Positions 34,901-46,626 of a stretch of DNA of 64,000 nt are shown piece after piece. Positions within the stretch are counted from its first letter, which is position 1, and every line of letters starts with the position of its first letter. The notes beneath the pieces are model-generated. The model ran no database searches and was not told the origin of the DNA. It worked only from the letters and a program-made list of their open reading frames with translations. Where the stretch lies: NCBI GenBank assembly GCA_023853785.1, contig JAJIRX010000262.1, forward strand, positions 62,001-126,000, written 5' to 3'. A program made the translations under genes and the position numbers. The stretch comes from Psilocybe azurescens. Taxonomy: Eukaryota; Basidiomycota; Agaricomycetes; Agaricales; Agrocybaceae.

Positions 34901-35459
34901 GCCCCCTTTTTTTCTTTTTTTTTTTTTTTTTTTTCTCTTTTTTTTTAATTTATGTATCCTCTCGTCTACTTTTTTCCTCTATTTCGTATGTTTTTCTTTT
35001 ATTTCTTTTCTATTTATTTTTATGTTTCAGTGATCAACTTCGTTAGTAGATAATATTGTAGGTAACAATGTAGTATATAGTTTTCAATATATTATATATG
35101 TATATATCACATATTATTGCATGAATGCACCCTAAGAAAATACATTCCAATTAAAATCTAGCTATAGCTGGACTTGGTAAAATTCACCAAGTCAGTCCAG
35201 GTGGATTCTAATTGAACTCCACCTGGACTCCTCTTGGACTCCAGGTGGACTCCACCTGGCCTCCAGTTGGACTCAAGTGGAATAGCTTGAAGTCCACCTG
35301 GAGTCCATCTGGAGTCCACTTGAACTCCACCTATCAAAGATGATTTTTGAACACTTGTATATGTTCCAGATGGAGTCCATGTGGAGTCCACCATTTCTGT
35401 ATGGAGTTGGTGAACTCCATATGGAGTTCCTGGGTGGAGGTAAAGTACACCTACCCGTG

Positions 35460-36520
35460 GCACTTTCCAATACACGGTGTCATTCCGACTCGTTCACACC
35501 AGCTCCAGAGTTCGCATTCGCAATATGCATAGAACGAAGACTAAGTAATACACGCAGTGGCAGGCATCTCAGCGATCGAGCGCATTGACTGGCTACCCGG
35601 GGATGTTTGCAAGATTTTCACATTCGCCAAGTACACGGACTCACGGAGTGACACCGGTAACGACACTTTCTGATGAAAGGGTCTGCATACACGGATCTGT
35701 TGCGGCTGAGTTTCAAATTCAAATTCAAATTCAAATTCAATCATTCATATTGATTTCGTCCTTTATTTCCTAACTTTAACCGGCTCAATGTTCAGTGCAT
35801 ACCTATCCTCTGTTCCTGTTTTGACTCGTTTTTCTTACATTACACTCTTTTTCGTCCACGTTCCTCTCACCGACTTCAATTTCTACCAAGGCAGGCGCAA
35901 TGCCAACACTCTAACAACCCAGCCGGGTCTTCGGGTATCCCATACCATATCTGAGCTCATCTTCGCACCGGAATCTCTGTTCGAAGCACAGCCCTCGTGA
36001 ATCAGCGTGAAGAATACTGTTTGACTCCATTTGATTATTACAAATCTATCCGCCGGCATTCTCAACACCATCACGAATAGAGCGTGAACTCAGACATCAG
36101 TGCAATGCATAGCGTGGACGTGCACCCGGGGTAATCATTCACACTTACTCGGTGGATAGGATTCACGGTATTGCAGCAGTACCGGTGAAAGCACGGACCG
36201 GCATTATGATTCGATGGATATTGACTGTTCTAGGCCTTGGCTCATCAAGGCCTTCACACTGTTCCGCTTCGACTTCATTGGCAGTGACGCAACGGTATGG
36301 AAGGAAAGTGGGATATCCCCATGATAATGACGAAACTTAACATTGTAAACAGAGCTACTATTTATGATCAAATATAGCTTTTACTACTGAAATTTCAAAG
36401 TCACAATAACTGTTCACAATGGAGAAGGTGAACGAACATCCTGAATAGTGACGTTAGTACTTAATATCGAATACATATACTGAGTCCTTGGGCATCTCAC
36501 CTTGAGGCATTCGAGACCGT
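35460..36520. other. No supportable gene; hexanucleotide repeat
   Basis: Intergenic. A perfect-looking (AAATTC)n microsatellite lies at about 35709-35738. Short ORFs around 35580-36000 are not convincing. Confidence 0.4.
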
Positions 36521-37010
36521 TCAGACGAAGGCCTTATTACAAGTCAAAGACTCAATGTGGTTGCGGAAGGGAGGGATGAACACTGGAACTCGTCTTTCCA
36601 GCGGGGGAGTAGATGCGCCCTTGGCGTCGGGCTCGCTAAGTGGTTTAGTTGGTTAGCTACCATAATATAGATACAATTGGAATAATGTAATTGATGAACT
36701 CACGTAAAAAATATACATTTGTAGCCATATCCAATATCGACGCTGCCAACATAGTCAACCCATCCTGGGGGCAGGTTGAAATTAACACCTTCTGAAAGGG
36801 TTTGGAGTAATGCATCTCCCTGGAATCCGGGTGTATTGTAAAGAGCAACGAAAGGAGAAGCAGCAGGTTCCTATAGTCAAGTAAACACACGAAACCGAAG
36901 TGGCAGAGAGATTATCTTACACGAGTAACAACAACCGATCCGTGTGCAGATATGACGCTGCATGTAGCGAGGGCCATCACAAGAGAGGCTATCTTGGCAG
37001 AGAAACGCAT
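36521..37010 (-). CDS. Small secreted protein, beta/gamma-crystallin-like
   Basis: Three exons on the minus strand (37010-36921, 36870-36704, 36635-36521), with introns of 50 and 68 bp, all GT-AG, encode 123 aa. The N-terminus MRFSAKIASLVMALATCSVI is a signal peptide, probably cut after SAHG. The mature part has FVALYNTPGFQGD, NFNLPPGWVDYVGSVDIG and YGYKCIFF, a Tyr/Gly pattern like a single beta/gamma-crystallin-type motif in small secreted fungal proteins. Second-intron placement (acceptor CCACTTAG) was chosen because it keeps the frame open. The function is unknown; the crystallin-like call is inference. It is isolated between broken regions. Confidence 0.65.
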
Positions 37011-37067
37011 ATTTGTGTTTGAGGATATTGTCTGAGGATTGGAGTGTAGTCTGAGGATATCACTTCT

Positions 37068-37074
37068 CTTTATA
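37068..37074 (-). promoter_or_regulatory. TATA box of the secreted-protein gene
   Basis: TATAAAG on the minus strand, about 58 bp before the ATG. Three TGAGGATAT/TGAGGATTG repeats lie between it and the start. Confidence 0.5.
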
Positions 37075-40059
37075 GCTGTTGAAGACAAGGAAAGGAATAC
37101 TTTGGTCTTAGCTTCGGAGCCCTATTCGCGATTTCTCAACGAAGGGTAAGTCAGCTAGAACGATGCAATAATAATGAAAACTTGATTCTGAATGCTCAAA
37201 ATATATTAGTGCTTGCTCACATACCTTCCATACCTTAGCTTCATATATGAACATTAGCGTTGTTCGCGGAAATGAGGACGAGTAGGCTCAGGGTCCGATT
37301 AGACGTCCGAAGTATGCCTAATAGTATTGTTCGAGAAAAGCAGAACTTGATTTCAGCCCTGTTCGGCAACAAGAGGTGAGCGAACAGCCTTGTTCTTCCA
37401 TACCATCGAAGGCTTAAACGGCCCTAATGGGGAGGTATTTACATGAATTGCTTACGTGCGGAATCGGAGCTAGACATCGTACATGTAGCTAGCGAGGGAT
37501 GAAGCTACCGACAGCATTCATGCCGGCTCATCCCCGGCGACAGTTGCCCGATGAGAAGGCTGAAGGTGACTGCCTTTCGCATTTCTACAGATTATACTTC
37601 CACTATGTATATGAGCTGTGATTCATAAAGTAGAAACTTGCAGAGAGGCTGGGACACTTGGAGTAAAGTATCAAAATTCAAACGAATAGACAACCTGTAA
37701 CCTGTTACGAGAACGGCTGATATCGTCATCCATGGAACCACTTGAATATGCAGTAAGCTACTCGGATGTGACAGTAATTCAGGAAAATAGATACGCATGA
37801 TTCACATTCGGATTCCTTGTCGTGGGGTTTTCTGAACAACGTTCACCTTGAAGCGAAGGCCCCGAAAAACATAAAATGTGGTTTCAACCACCACCTTAAA
37901 TGATCTCATCTTGGAACTCGTTGCATGCACTGATTGGGCGGAGATGAAGAATGAGTGCATCCGCACGAGCTGAAGTTTCCTAGCCTCCAGAATGGCACTT
38001 TCGCGTCACGAATCACGAGGCAGACACAGACGCAGAGACAACACGAGTATAAGGCCACATGGAATATAATTTGATGTGATATAGACAACATAAAAGACTG
38101 TGGTGTTAAGTACGTGTGAGAGATTTATGCGAAGATAAATAACAGGAGGAACAAGGGATACCAGTACAGAGACGACATAAAGCACGACGGGTTGTGTAGG
38201 GGCAGGATGAAATTGGATAGACCTGGGGACTACTGACGAGAGGGAAAACGAAGGAGACGGGTACATAATAGCAAATGCGAACGACGAGAGCACAAAGGTT
38301 CGAAGAAAGGCAAAGCGAGGGACAAAACAAAAGGGTGTGTATCCCGTCCGATCAGGGTAGGGAGGGGGTATCGTTTGCTGCCCCGGGTCGAGCAGAGCGT
38401 TCATCAGTGTTGCTACTTTGAGGGTTGGTAAACGAGCTCCCATGGAACGGAAATGTGGTCAAGAGAGCAGGATACGAGGCCGACGTTACGAGCAACCGTG
38501 TTGTGGTGGACCCGAAGATGTTGAGTTTAGGGCAGGCTCTTGAGTATATCAACCATTTCACGTGAAGTTCGCCCCGGTCCGAGCCTGCACGAGCAGCCAC
38601 GGACTGATGTCATTCTTGTCATTCCATTTCAAACCCCTCACTTGATTGCTCTTTCCTTCCGAAACGTTCTTCGCCCTCTCGAGTCGAACCTGATGCTGAG
38701 TACTGAGTAGTAGTATGAGCCAGGCCACTCTCCCGAGTCCCGTCGCAAGCCAGGCCCGGAAAGAAGACCCACCCTGGGCCATCATGAATCAACATCAGCG
38801 TCAGCTTCGACCCACCCCAGCGCGTGCATATATACATCTTTTGATTTTCAATTTCTCGTATCCGACACCCATCTCTCGTTCCTGTTTTAACTTTTATACG
38901 CTGCTTCGCGACGCTTGACGATTCGATGTCTGATTCATCATTTGTCGCACCCTACAACACAACACCATAGTCTTTGGACTGTACGTACAACCCGCCCGAC
39001 TGTGCCAGTCCTTGCTCTCCCTTTCGTAAGTCTCTGTGCACTCTCATTCGCATCCTCATCCTCATTCCCGTCACTTTCCCGTTCCCATCTTATTATCACT
39101 TGCACTCGTCCTCACCGTGCACAGGCATAAATTCACGCATATACCCACTAAAAATTATCGATACCCACCCCGCATCCGCCTCTTCCCGACGCCAACCTTT
39201 CCTTATTCCCTTCCTTTTCCTTCTATCCGCATTCATACTTACTGACGTACTTCCACAGCACAACGCGCAGAGCTCCGGGATCGCGTAGCGGCGTACCAAT
39301 CTTCCCTCTTCGGGGAGCAATCTCAGACGCTACATCGAAGATAGTTTACTCGGGTGGTAGACGGTCAGAGTCGGGGACGGGGTCAGGGGAGATCGCACAT
39401 GCAGGCGTGGGTGGCGTAAAGTTCGATGCGAAAGGTGGAGTCAGTAGGGTGGAAGACAATCCATCCCTATGTGTGATACGTTCTCTACATCGACGTTGAG
39501 CCTAATATTGTCTTTTTTGAGGTCGAGCGAGTCAGAGGAACGGAGAGGGCGGGCTCTGGAGTGCTGTACATCCGCCCGTGCGAGGTCCATCCTAGAAGAA
39601 GGGAACGATAGAGATAGGCAAAAAGTGACGCAAATTTGCTGTAAGCATGCATTTCCCTCCCACCCTCCAATGATCCACATCTCTCTAGTGACTGACGTTT
39701 TGACTTTCAAGCTCTTTTCCCTTGTCAATTTTCTATTTTCGAACGATCCATACGTGTTCTCAAATACATCGACCATCTGAAAAAAGCGCCCGTGAACACG
39801 ACATTCAGAGGCCGGATATCCTACGGACACCCATCCTCGATATCCCATCTATCCACCCTTCCTTTTGGTCCTATTCCTGCTTTTCTTTATTTATGGCCTG
39901 CGCAGCTGCATTTACACCGTCCTAAACGCGAGCCATCAAAAGCCCGCCACCGGCAGACGGATCCTGTTCTGTTATACCGACATTCTACAGTTGTGTGATG
40001 ATATGACGTATCTGGGCTCTGAACAGAATCAACACATTGGTCATCTTAGCTGCTCTTCT
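37075..40059. other. Long stretch without a recognised gene
   Basis: Short coding-like fragments occur, for example RAELRDRVAAYQSSLFGEQ near 39262 and YIDVEPNIVFFEVERVRGT near 39482, but neither is long enough or recognised. A pyrimidine-rich run lies at about 39000-39240. Minus-strand ORFs around 38000-38800 look fortuitous. Confidence 0.35.
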
Positions 40060-40490
40060 CGTGCCCAGCCTGAGCGAGTCCCTCACCGTTCAAAATCATC
40101 ATTAACTAGACACAACGTCCAAGTTATAATGTTGGTAATTGTTTCACGACCGAAGACTTAGAGACACGACGAGATTTTTATGTTGATGAGTCCGTTCTTC
40201 CGAGCAACGAGGATAAAATTAATAATGATATTTGACCCCAACTAAACCAACCGAGTCACTAAGACCGTAGGTTTGAGATAGGCGTTGACGCCAAAAAGCT
40301 GAAGAGTAGCCTCTGCTTTAATTGTCTGATTAACATATATGCGACCGTACGTTCATTTCCATACAGCACGAACCTCGAATCGGTGATCGTCATTCAGACC
40401 GAAGGCTGCTGGCTGAAGACTGATGCGCCCGGCCCTCTCTTCTCCTTTTCTCTTTAAAGTCGCCTCAAGGTTACTTGTATCCCACGCGCT
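40060..40490 (+). pseudogene. NLR 3' end relic
   Basis: Homologous to about 9785-10440. It shares GTTGGTAATTGTTTCACG and the region encoding VDES(I/V)LPS, and then the 3' flank (GACCGTAGGTT, TTTAAT-GTCTGATTxACA, ATTCAGACCGAAG). Deletions remove about 200 bp. It is not functional. Confidence 0.8.
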
Positions 40491-40629
40491 ATGTGACGGG
40501 CTTCGGAAATGGAGATACGCAGGGGTTTATTTTCGAAACGCTGCGAGCAGACCTGTTGTGGATGTTCATACTCGATGAGTTTCTGTTCTTTTGCTTGCTT
40601 ATTATATCAGACGGACTACTTATCACTGG

Positions 40630-41575
40630 TTAATAAAGACATCACTGTATATGATGCTTCTTTATCATATGTGTCTCTACGTTCTTCACAGATATGGAGG
40701 TGCGATAATATCTGGGGAAGTTCATGTTGGGTTCCGCTACTAGTTTTTGTTGCGGACCTTGGTGAGCATCGGAGAGCATGTTACGTATACGCATTCCTAT
40801 TAATTGTTTAAGATGCTATTATAGGTCTTCTAGGTGCTGTGTATAAGAAACAGATAATCGTAAGGCTCAGAGATCTGTCAGATCAACTTAATATATTGTT
40901 GTAATGTACCTATAAGAAACAGATAATCGTAAGGCTACGATACTGTGAGTATAGGTGTAATGAAATGTAAGTAAATAGTAGGCTCACCTCAGAGATCTGT
41001 CAGATCAACTGAGGGAGGGAATAAAATAAACAACGGTCTGTTATACGAGATACGTCGAGTCCTGTCTGTACGCTACGCGATACCAGAATGGATATGAAAA
41101 TAAAACAAGAAAGATAGATGAAATAGAGACCGTATGGTGCACGACCTATACGTCGTGCACCATGCTATACATTTCCTTGGTACTGATTCGTAATACTGCT
41201 CTTTATCCGACGGTACGCAGTCTATGCGCACCTTGACATTCCAACACTGTGATGGTTCTAGCAGGGATTTTTACCAACTTATCCACCAACACGAACCGCG
41301 ATCTCTTCAATAACATCGAAAGTGGTCTGACATTCATCTCACTAGGCGCCACCGTGCCTTCGGCATTTCTCATTGGATGCGAACTAAATTCCTCTGGAGT
41401 CTCCATCATATGCATAATACCGTCCGGTCTGCAAATGATATTCAAGCATATGGTGATGTTGGTGGTAGACTCGGCCGCGGCGTACCCACTCGCACTCCGT
41501 TTCTATGTCATCTCCATGGTGGTTCTGTCATTCAACGTTATGGGATCTCCTTGGACAGAAGTTCGGTAATATATC
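40630..41575 (+). pseudogene. Seven-helix membrane protein relic
   Basis: Pieces match the better gene at 57569-59035: QIWRCDNIWGSSCWVPLLVF (there VWRCYHIWGQSFWV), then an intron-like gap with internal repeats, then MVLAGIFTNLS, RDLFNNIESGLTFISLGATV, VDSAAAYPLALRF and FNVMGSPWTE. The start is missing and the middle is filled with repeats, including two direct repeats (TATAAGAAACAGATAATCG at 40842 and 40911; TCAGAGATCTGTCAGATCAA at 40867 and 40989). Confidence 0.7.
41134..41163. repeat. Perfect hairpin, 12-bp stem
   Basis: ATGGTGCACGAC, loop CTATAC, then GTCGTGCACCAT. Half of the stem, GTCGTGCACCAT, recurs at 55944-55955. Its function is unknown. Confidence 0.85.
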
Positions 41576-41609
41576 AAGTAAGTGCTGATTGTTGTTGCGG
41601 TGTGGGCTT

Positions 41610-42271
41610 TACTTGGGCCTCCTCCCATGTGCACATAACCTACGGGCTGGTGCAGGGTATGAGTACCAGGAAGGGCACGGTAGTGTTCCTGGATGAGATA
41701 ATAAGGAAGCGGGGAATGTGATGCACGAGCAGGTGATGATGAACTAGAAAAGTATAAGGCTGAGGTGGATCCGGAGGAGACGGAGCTGGAGGTTGGGATT
41801 ACGGGGGTCAAGATCCAAGATATGGATTCGAAGAGGTACGTGCGCGTGTGCGTTGTCCTCTTATCTTCTTACTTTCCTGTCTTTTCTTTTGTTTCAGCGT
41901 TGACTCACTTGGTTCGTTTTATTCAGGATCAGAAATCGTACATTCAACTGGAACCGCATGAAATCCTTCGAAAGCGACACAGGCCCCTACCTGCAAAACT
42001 CCCATGTGCGACTCGCATCCATATCCCGCAGATGCCCGTCCCTCATCCCTTTAGCCCCCTCCTCCTCCATCCACCCCACCCTCCTCTTCGCCTACACCCA
42101 CGTATGCGACATCGCATTCTTCCTGGGCGCGTACCGTGACATCGTGAAGACTGCAATGAAGATTCAAGAGCCGTCGGGTGTGGTAACATTCGAGTTTCAG
42201 CTGGCGCATGCCATTAGCAGTGCATGGGATGTGTTCCACTTCAATGATAGATTTTCGGATGCTTCATCATG
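41610..42271 (+). pseudogene. Arginyl-tRNA synthetase, C-terminal fragment
   Basis: Cytosolic-type ArgRS charges tRNA-Arg. The fragment reads HVHITYGLVQGMSTRKGTVV then FLDEII (the KMSKS-equivalent GMSTRKGT region). A frame change follows, then ELEKYKAEVDPEETELE and GITGVKIQDMDSKR, an intron (41835 to about 41926), and FNWNRMKSFESDTGPYLQNS, AYRDIVKTAMKIQEPS and FQLAHAISSAWDVF, close to the anticodon-binding domain of the family. The N-terminal catalytic half is absent and the end is truncated. Confidence 0.85.
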
Positions 42272-42404
42272 ATTTTACATCTGTGGGGCTTTTACACGCT
42301 GTGCACCTCTACTCGAGTATTTGCGGTCTTCAGCACTAATCAGTCTCCAATGTGCTGTACATGATTCATCGTAGAGTCTAAAGTATAAATAAAATAGTAC
42401 TCGT

Positions 42405-42873
42405 TGTTAGTTTTTGTGATTAAACACTTTGTTTCTAATGTTCTACACTTGATATTTGGACTTGTACAAATGGACACTTAGTTAGAATTCGCTCTTTTCG
42501 GTGTTTTTGCACACTGTTCTGTTAATAACTTTTTGTAGAGTAAAGTTATTCAAATTCTGATCACTGATCCGGAATCCCTCGTTGAGACGGTTCCGGTGAT
42601 ATATAATTTGTCATGTAATTATAGGTTTGGTGTTTTGACGCAATATTGTGGACACCTATAGTCATGCCTTGCCATTTTTAGACACTTAGCCATGTAAAAG
42701 ACCAGTATTCCTACTATGTCTGAGGAAACAAAGACACTAGAACAAGATTTGGAGTCTACAGAAGCAATTTACTATTTTCACTCATACTTGTCATTGTTGC
42801 GCATTTGAGATTTGACTCTATTGTTACTCATCAGTATAGCTACTGATTTGTGCATTATTGTCTATTTCTAACA
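42405..42873 (+). mobile_element. Solo LTR, copy 2
   Basis: 469 bp, TGTTAG to CTAACA, flanked by a perfect 5-bp duplication CTCGT (42400-42404 and 42874-42878). It is nearly identical to the reverse complement of 15358-15826. No internal retrotransposon sequence adjoins it. Confidence 0.93.
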
Positions 42874-42879
42874 CTCGTG

Positions 42880-43789
42880 CACATTGTCTTGGATATGTCT
42901 GTTTTTCCATAGACTATCCATCACATACAAGGCGGCCTTGAAGCGAGGAGGTGAAAGTCACTAAATCTCATCCAAAATACAGAAAAAAAATGGACAGAAG
43001 TTCAAGTTGGGTGGCGGTACTGAAGAACAAAGGGTAAGTACATTTAAGTTGCTGTCGGATTGATCAGGCTTTGAGGCTTAAGATACAAGGTGCAGTGCAC
43101 AACAGGATACGAGGAACCTTAGTTTGAAGAAGAGTACCTGAACTTGGAGCTCAGCCAATGAGAGGTGACTTATGGTGCACGTGATTATTTTTATCACCGC
43201 ATCGCGTTGCAATTTAGGGGCAAATCGACAGTTTGAAAGTTCGAGTTCAGTAGAATGGGCATTAATCCCTGTATTTTGAGCCAGCATATTCCATCACAGA
43301 AGAAATATTCTATAAGACTATGTCTTCATGGTTCATAGAAGTAGGTTCACCTCAGCACAGTAACTAACTAAGGTATAATAATATGATAGATGGAACTCAC
43401 CTCAGATGCAACGGGAGTGTAAACACCTGAGGTTTCTGTTGATACGAAAAAAAGAAATGCACCCCACGGAGTATTCCGTGAGGTGTGGCTTGACCTGAGC
43501 AGTTCCAAGGGAAAAGAGACAAGATAAATAAATAAGTGAAACCGCAATGTGGTACGAAGTCTAAGAGAAAATTCACGAACACCGAAATAGGAATGTTGTA
43601 TTTGTGAGATAAGATAAATGAATTATGACATACTAACAGGGGCGCCGGTAAGACGCTATGCATCAACAACGGGCCATGTCGAATTGAACGATATGGTAAG
43701 TACAGTAAGCTACTCGGATTATGGCACCCGAACAGATTCTTAAAGTCTTTGAAAGTTCGCCATAGTCATATGGCAGTGCTTAATATACA
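42880..43789. other. No gene seen
   Basis: Intergenic. Minus-strand ORFs here are short and unrecognised. Confidence 0.35.
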
Positions 43790-44005
43790 GATCGCGTCCG
43801 AGTCGGTTCAGGATCGAAGCCGCCCGGGTTTACAGAGATGCCTTGATGGTCTATTCATCCAAGTGTCGACATCAAGGGAGTGTTAGCTAGAAGGTTCTAA
43901 TTCATTAATAAATGAGAGTTCTAGTGGCGTATGGAATGGAATCTATTAGTATGGGACAATTTAGGTCTTGAAATTATAAAAATGGCTGCACCCTTGGCGT
44001 GCTCT

Positions 44006-44012
44006 TATAAAG
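44006..44012 (+). promoter_or_regulatory. TATA box of cyclase copy 3
   Basis: TATAAAG 47 bp before the ATG at 44053. It is conserved in copy 2 (near 31612), which supports this as the core promoter of the family. Confidence 0.55.
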
Positions 44013-44052
44013 TAGTACGATCTGTGAGATTATTATTTGAAACACATTGAAC

Positions 44053-46626
44053 ATGTCTCAATACTGCAACTCCTATGACACGCTCATCTTTGATATCGGT
44101 GGCATCTTATTCACCTCCAAGGATGGACAAACAACAAATGTTGACACTCAAATGTTCAAGCAGATCATCAGCACACAGTCTTGGTATAATCTCGACACGG
44201 GAAGATCTCTAACAACGAGGTATATTCCTTGATAGCGAAACAATTTTCCTTGTGTGAAAGCAACATCCGGGACGCGATCCAGAATGCAGTCGACGGTCTT
44301 ATTTGCAGCAGGGAGATGTTCGACCTTATAGCTTACCTCAAGCCAGGACGAAAAATATACGCCATGTCCAACATGCCTTCGTCGATTTGGGAAGTCGTGG
44401 AATGCAAAGGTGGAGCACTTTGGATGGCATTTTCATATCTGGTGTGGTTGGAGGACGCAAGCCCGACTTCGCTTTTTATCAACATGTCCTGTATGAAACA
44501 GGTGCCATCCCAAAGCACACATTGCTTGTAGACAACAGTCGAGACAATATCGCTACCGGATGCTGTCTCGGATTTACATGCATCCTCTCACGGTACCTTT
44601 GCTAATGTCCACCATCAGGAAAATAAAAAAATCACATCAGACAATATAAACTCCAAAATCCCTTGTAGATCGTTATCTGTGTCATAATCTGGTCATCATA
44701 GTATAGGCCAACTCGCAATGTAATTTATAGAAAGATATTGCTAGGTCCAAAAATATTTGAAAAGTGATATTATGAGTTTGTCATAATAATATGGGTTATT
44801 ACTAGATGGTCATCTGCATTACAATTATCATCATAATATATGCCGACTCACAATGTAATTTATAGAAAGATATTGCTAGGTCCAAAAAATTTTCAAAAGC
44901 AATATTATGTGTTCATGATACAGGGACAAGGCTTAGCATAGGCCCACCCAATTTGAATCCAACCCCTGACGCTAAAGAACCCTCAAATCCCATAAGCCCC
45001 CAGAGCCCAATTTCCGTCAAATCCAATAAACCCCCAGCGCCCAATTTCCGTCAAATCCCATAAACCCCCAGAGCCCAATTTCCGTCAAATCTCATAAACC
45101 CCAGAGCCCAATTTCCCTCAGTTTTGCTAAGTCCCCCGGTCCCACTGCCCTCAGAAGAGGGCTGCCATTTTGAATAATCAGCGACGGCACACACCACCAA
45201 AACCCATGCAAGCCCATTTCACTAACGTTCTGTGTGAACACTACAGGCACATCAACTGAATACTGCATTTTGTTCAGTCAACAGGTGAGCACATGATCAA
45301 CCCCGTGAGCTGACAACTTCCATAATTGACCAATGTCATGTGCACTCTGTGACACCGTCCAAAATGGGGAACTTTTTGGTAAAATGCAAAGGGCCAATTG
45401 TACTACAATATAATTTTTGGTGAACCTGGTACCACTGCACAATCTAGTTACATTGTCCTTGCCATATCATATTTGCTTTACATTGCAGAAACATTATTGT
45501 ACCCAATTTGTAAACCATCTAATATCTTACATGGCCTTGCAATCTAGTTATAATATACTTATCATATTATATTTACTTTACATTACAAAAGAATATTACA
45601 TGTCACAAATATATGGTTATGAGCTGATGTCTGTGTGTTATAATGTTGCAACAGGTTTGTGAACGGCATATTGCTAAATAGAATTTCTCAGGTTTTCCTG
45701 ATGACCAAGCGTTACTCAACCTCTGCGGAGATCCAATCTCACGTGCATCCGAGTTCTTAACATCGAATGCTAAACGTCATCACTCATTTGCCTCCGCCAG
45801 CCAGATTATTCACGAGAATATCTGCCAGCTACTTATATTGGAGGCCACTAACGACCCATCTCTGGTTGATTATCCTCACTACCCGCCGAGTGTAACTTTT
45901 TCACGTGTCGCTCAGAGTTTACAACCACGGAGTTTCCAGACAACCTCGATACGACCTCTATCTATTGGACAGTTATTCCCGACGTGGCATCTCATGAAAC
46001 GAAGATGAAGGTTATGGATAGAATGCTGACATACTGCAATGTGGATGGTATACCATTGACATACTTCGATCACAACCGCCAACGACGTGACCACGTCGTC
46101 TGCACCAACATACTGTCTCTGTTTTATGCGTATGACAGAGGGGAAGAGCTATCCAAGGCTACCAGTTTTATTCATTCTATCCTCCAAAGTGGTGCTTATT
46201 TTGGGGGAGCGACTTATTACGAAGGCTCTGAAGTTTTTTTTCTAGTAAGTTTCTCGAACCTAAATATGTCTCGTATGTGGCCTTTTACTAACATTTGGCC
46301 GCCTTAGCTCTCTCCTTCGATTGATTGAAAGGGCTCCTTTGTTGGAGAAATCAATGGGACCTTTATTTAAAGCACGCTGTCAAGAGCGTATAGGGTCCCC
46401 ATGCGATGCCCTTGCTTCAGCTATGAGGCTCCATTGTTGTACACGGCTGGGGTTGAGAGCGGAAAGTGATTTTCACAGATTATTGGCCATACAGCAGCTG
46501 GATGGGGGTTGGGAAGGAGGATGTTTCTATATCTACCCTTCGTCGGGCTTACAGGTTGGAAATAGAGGCCTTGCAACTGCTATTGCCCTAAGGGCGATCA
46601 AAGAATTTACCTCCACATTCAGCTAA
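44053..46626 (+). pseudogene. HAD-type terpene cyclase, copy 3, interrupted
   Basis: This copy shows the family layout best. HAD motif I is YDTLIFDIGGILF (the usual FDLGD-like motif with Gly for the second Asp). Motif II is AMSNMPSSIWEVV, motif III GGRKPDFAFYQHVL, and motif IV LLVDNSRDNIATG. After the transposon (44613-45703) come NLCGDPISRASEF, FPDNLDTTS (class II-like motif), IPLTYFDHNRQRRDH and the C-terminal QQLDGGWEGG. AstC/AncC-type enzymes of this layout cyclise farnesyl diphosphate to drimanes. Besides the insertion there are frame changes near 44205 and 44420, and the T-run before the last intron has eight Ts. It is broken. Confidence 0.8.
44613..45703. mobile_element. 1.09-kb TIR element in the cyclase gene
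   Basis: Perfect 11-bp inverted ends (CATCAGGAAAA / TTTTCCTGATG) and a 2-bp duplication AC. The uninterrupted copy 2 (TGTCCAACAAGTG) confirms the target. Direct repeats of the type AGCCCAATTTCCGTCAAATC (plus about 14 bp, about five copies) lie at 44940-45130, and a ~134-bp duplication at about 44706-44910. No transposase is present, so it is non-autonomous. Confidence 0.9.

Larger units (their letters stand above)
33453..35451. mobile_element. 2.0-kb element with 8-bp target duplication
   Basis: Flanked by a perfect TACCCGTG (33445-33452 and 35452-35459). Terminal inverted repeats are imperfect (AGGTC-TTTACCCTCACCC against GGTGTACTTTACCTCCACCC, then CAGG in both). Both ends carry clusters of palindromic TCCATATGGAGT-type repeats. 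The 8-bp duplication fits hAT-like or KDZ-like elements. No transposase is present; the inside holds a tRNA-like sequence and a coding-like microsatellite. Confidence 0.88.
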
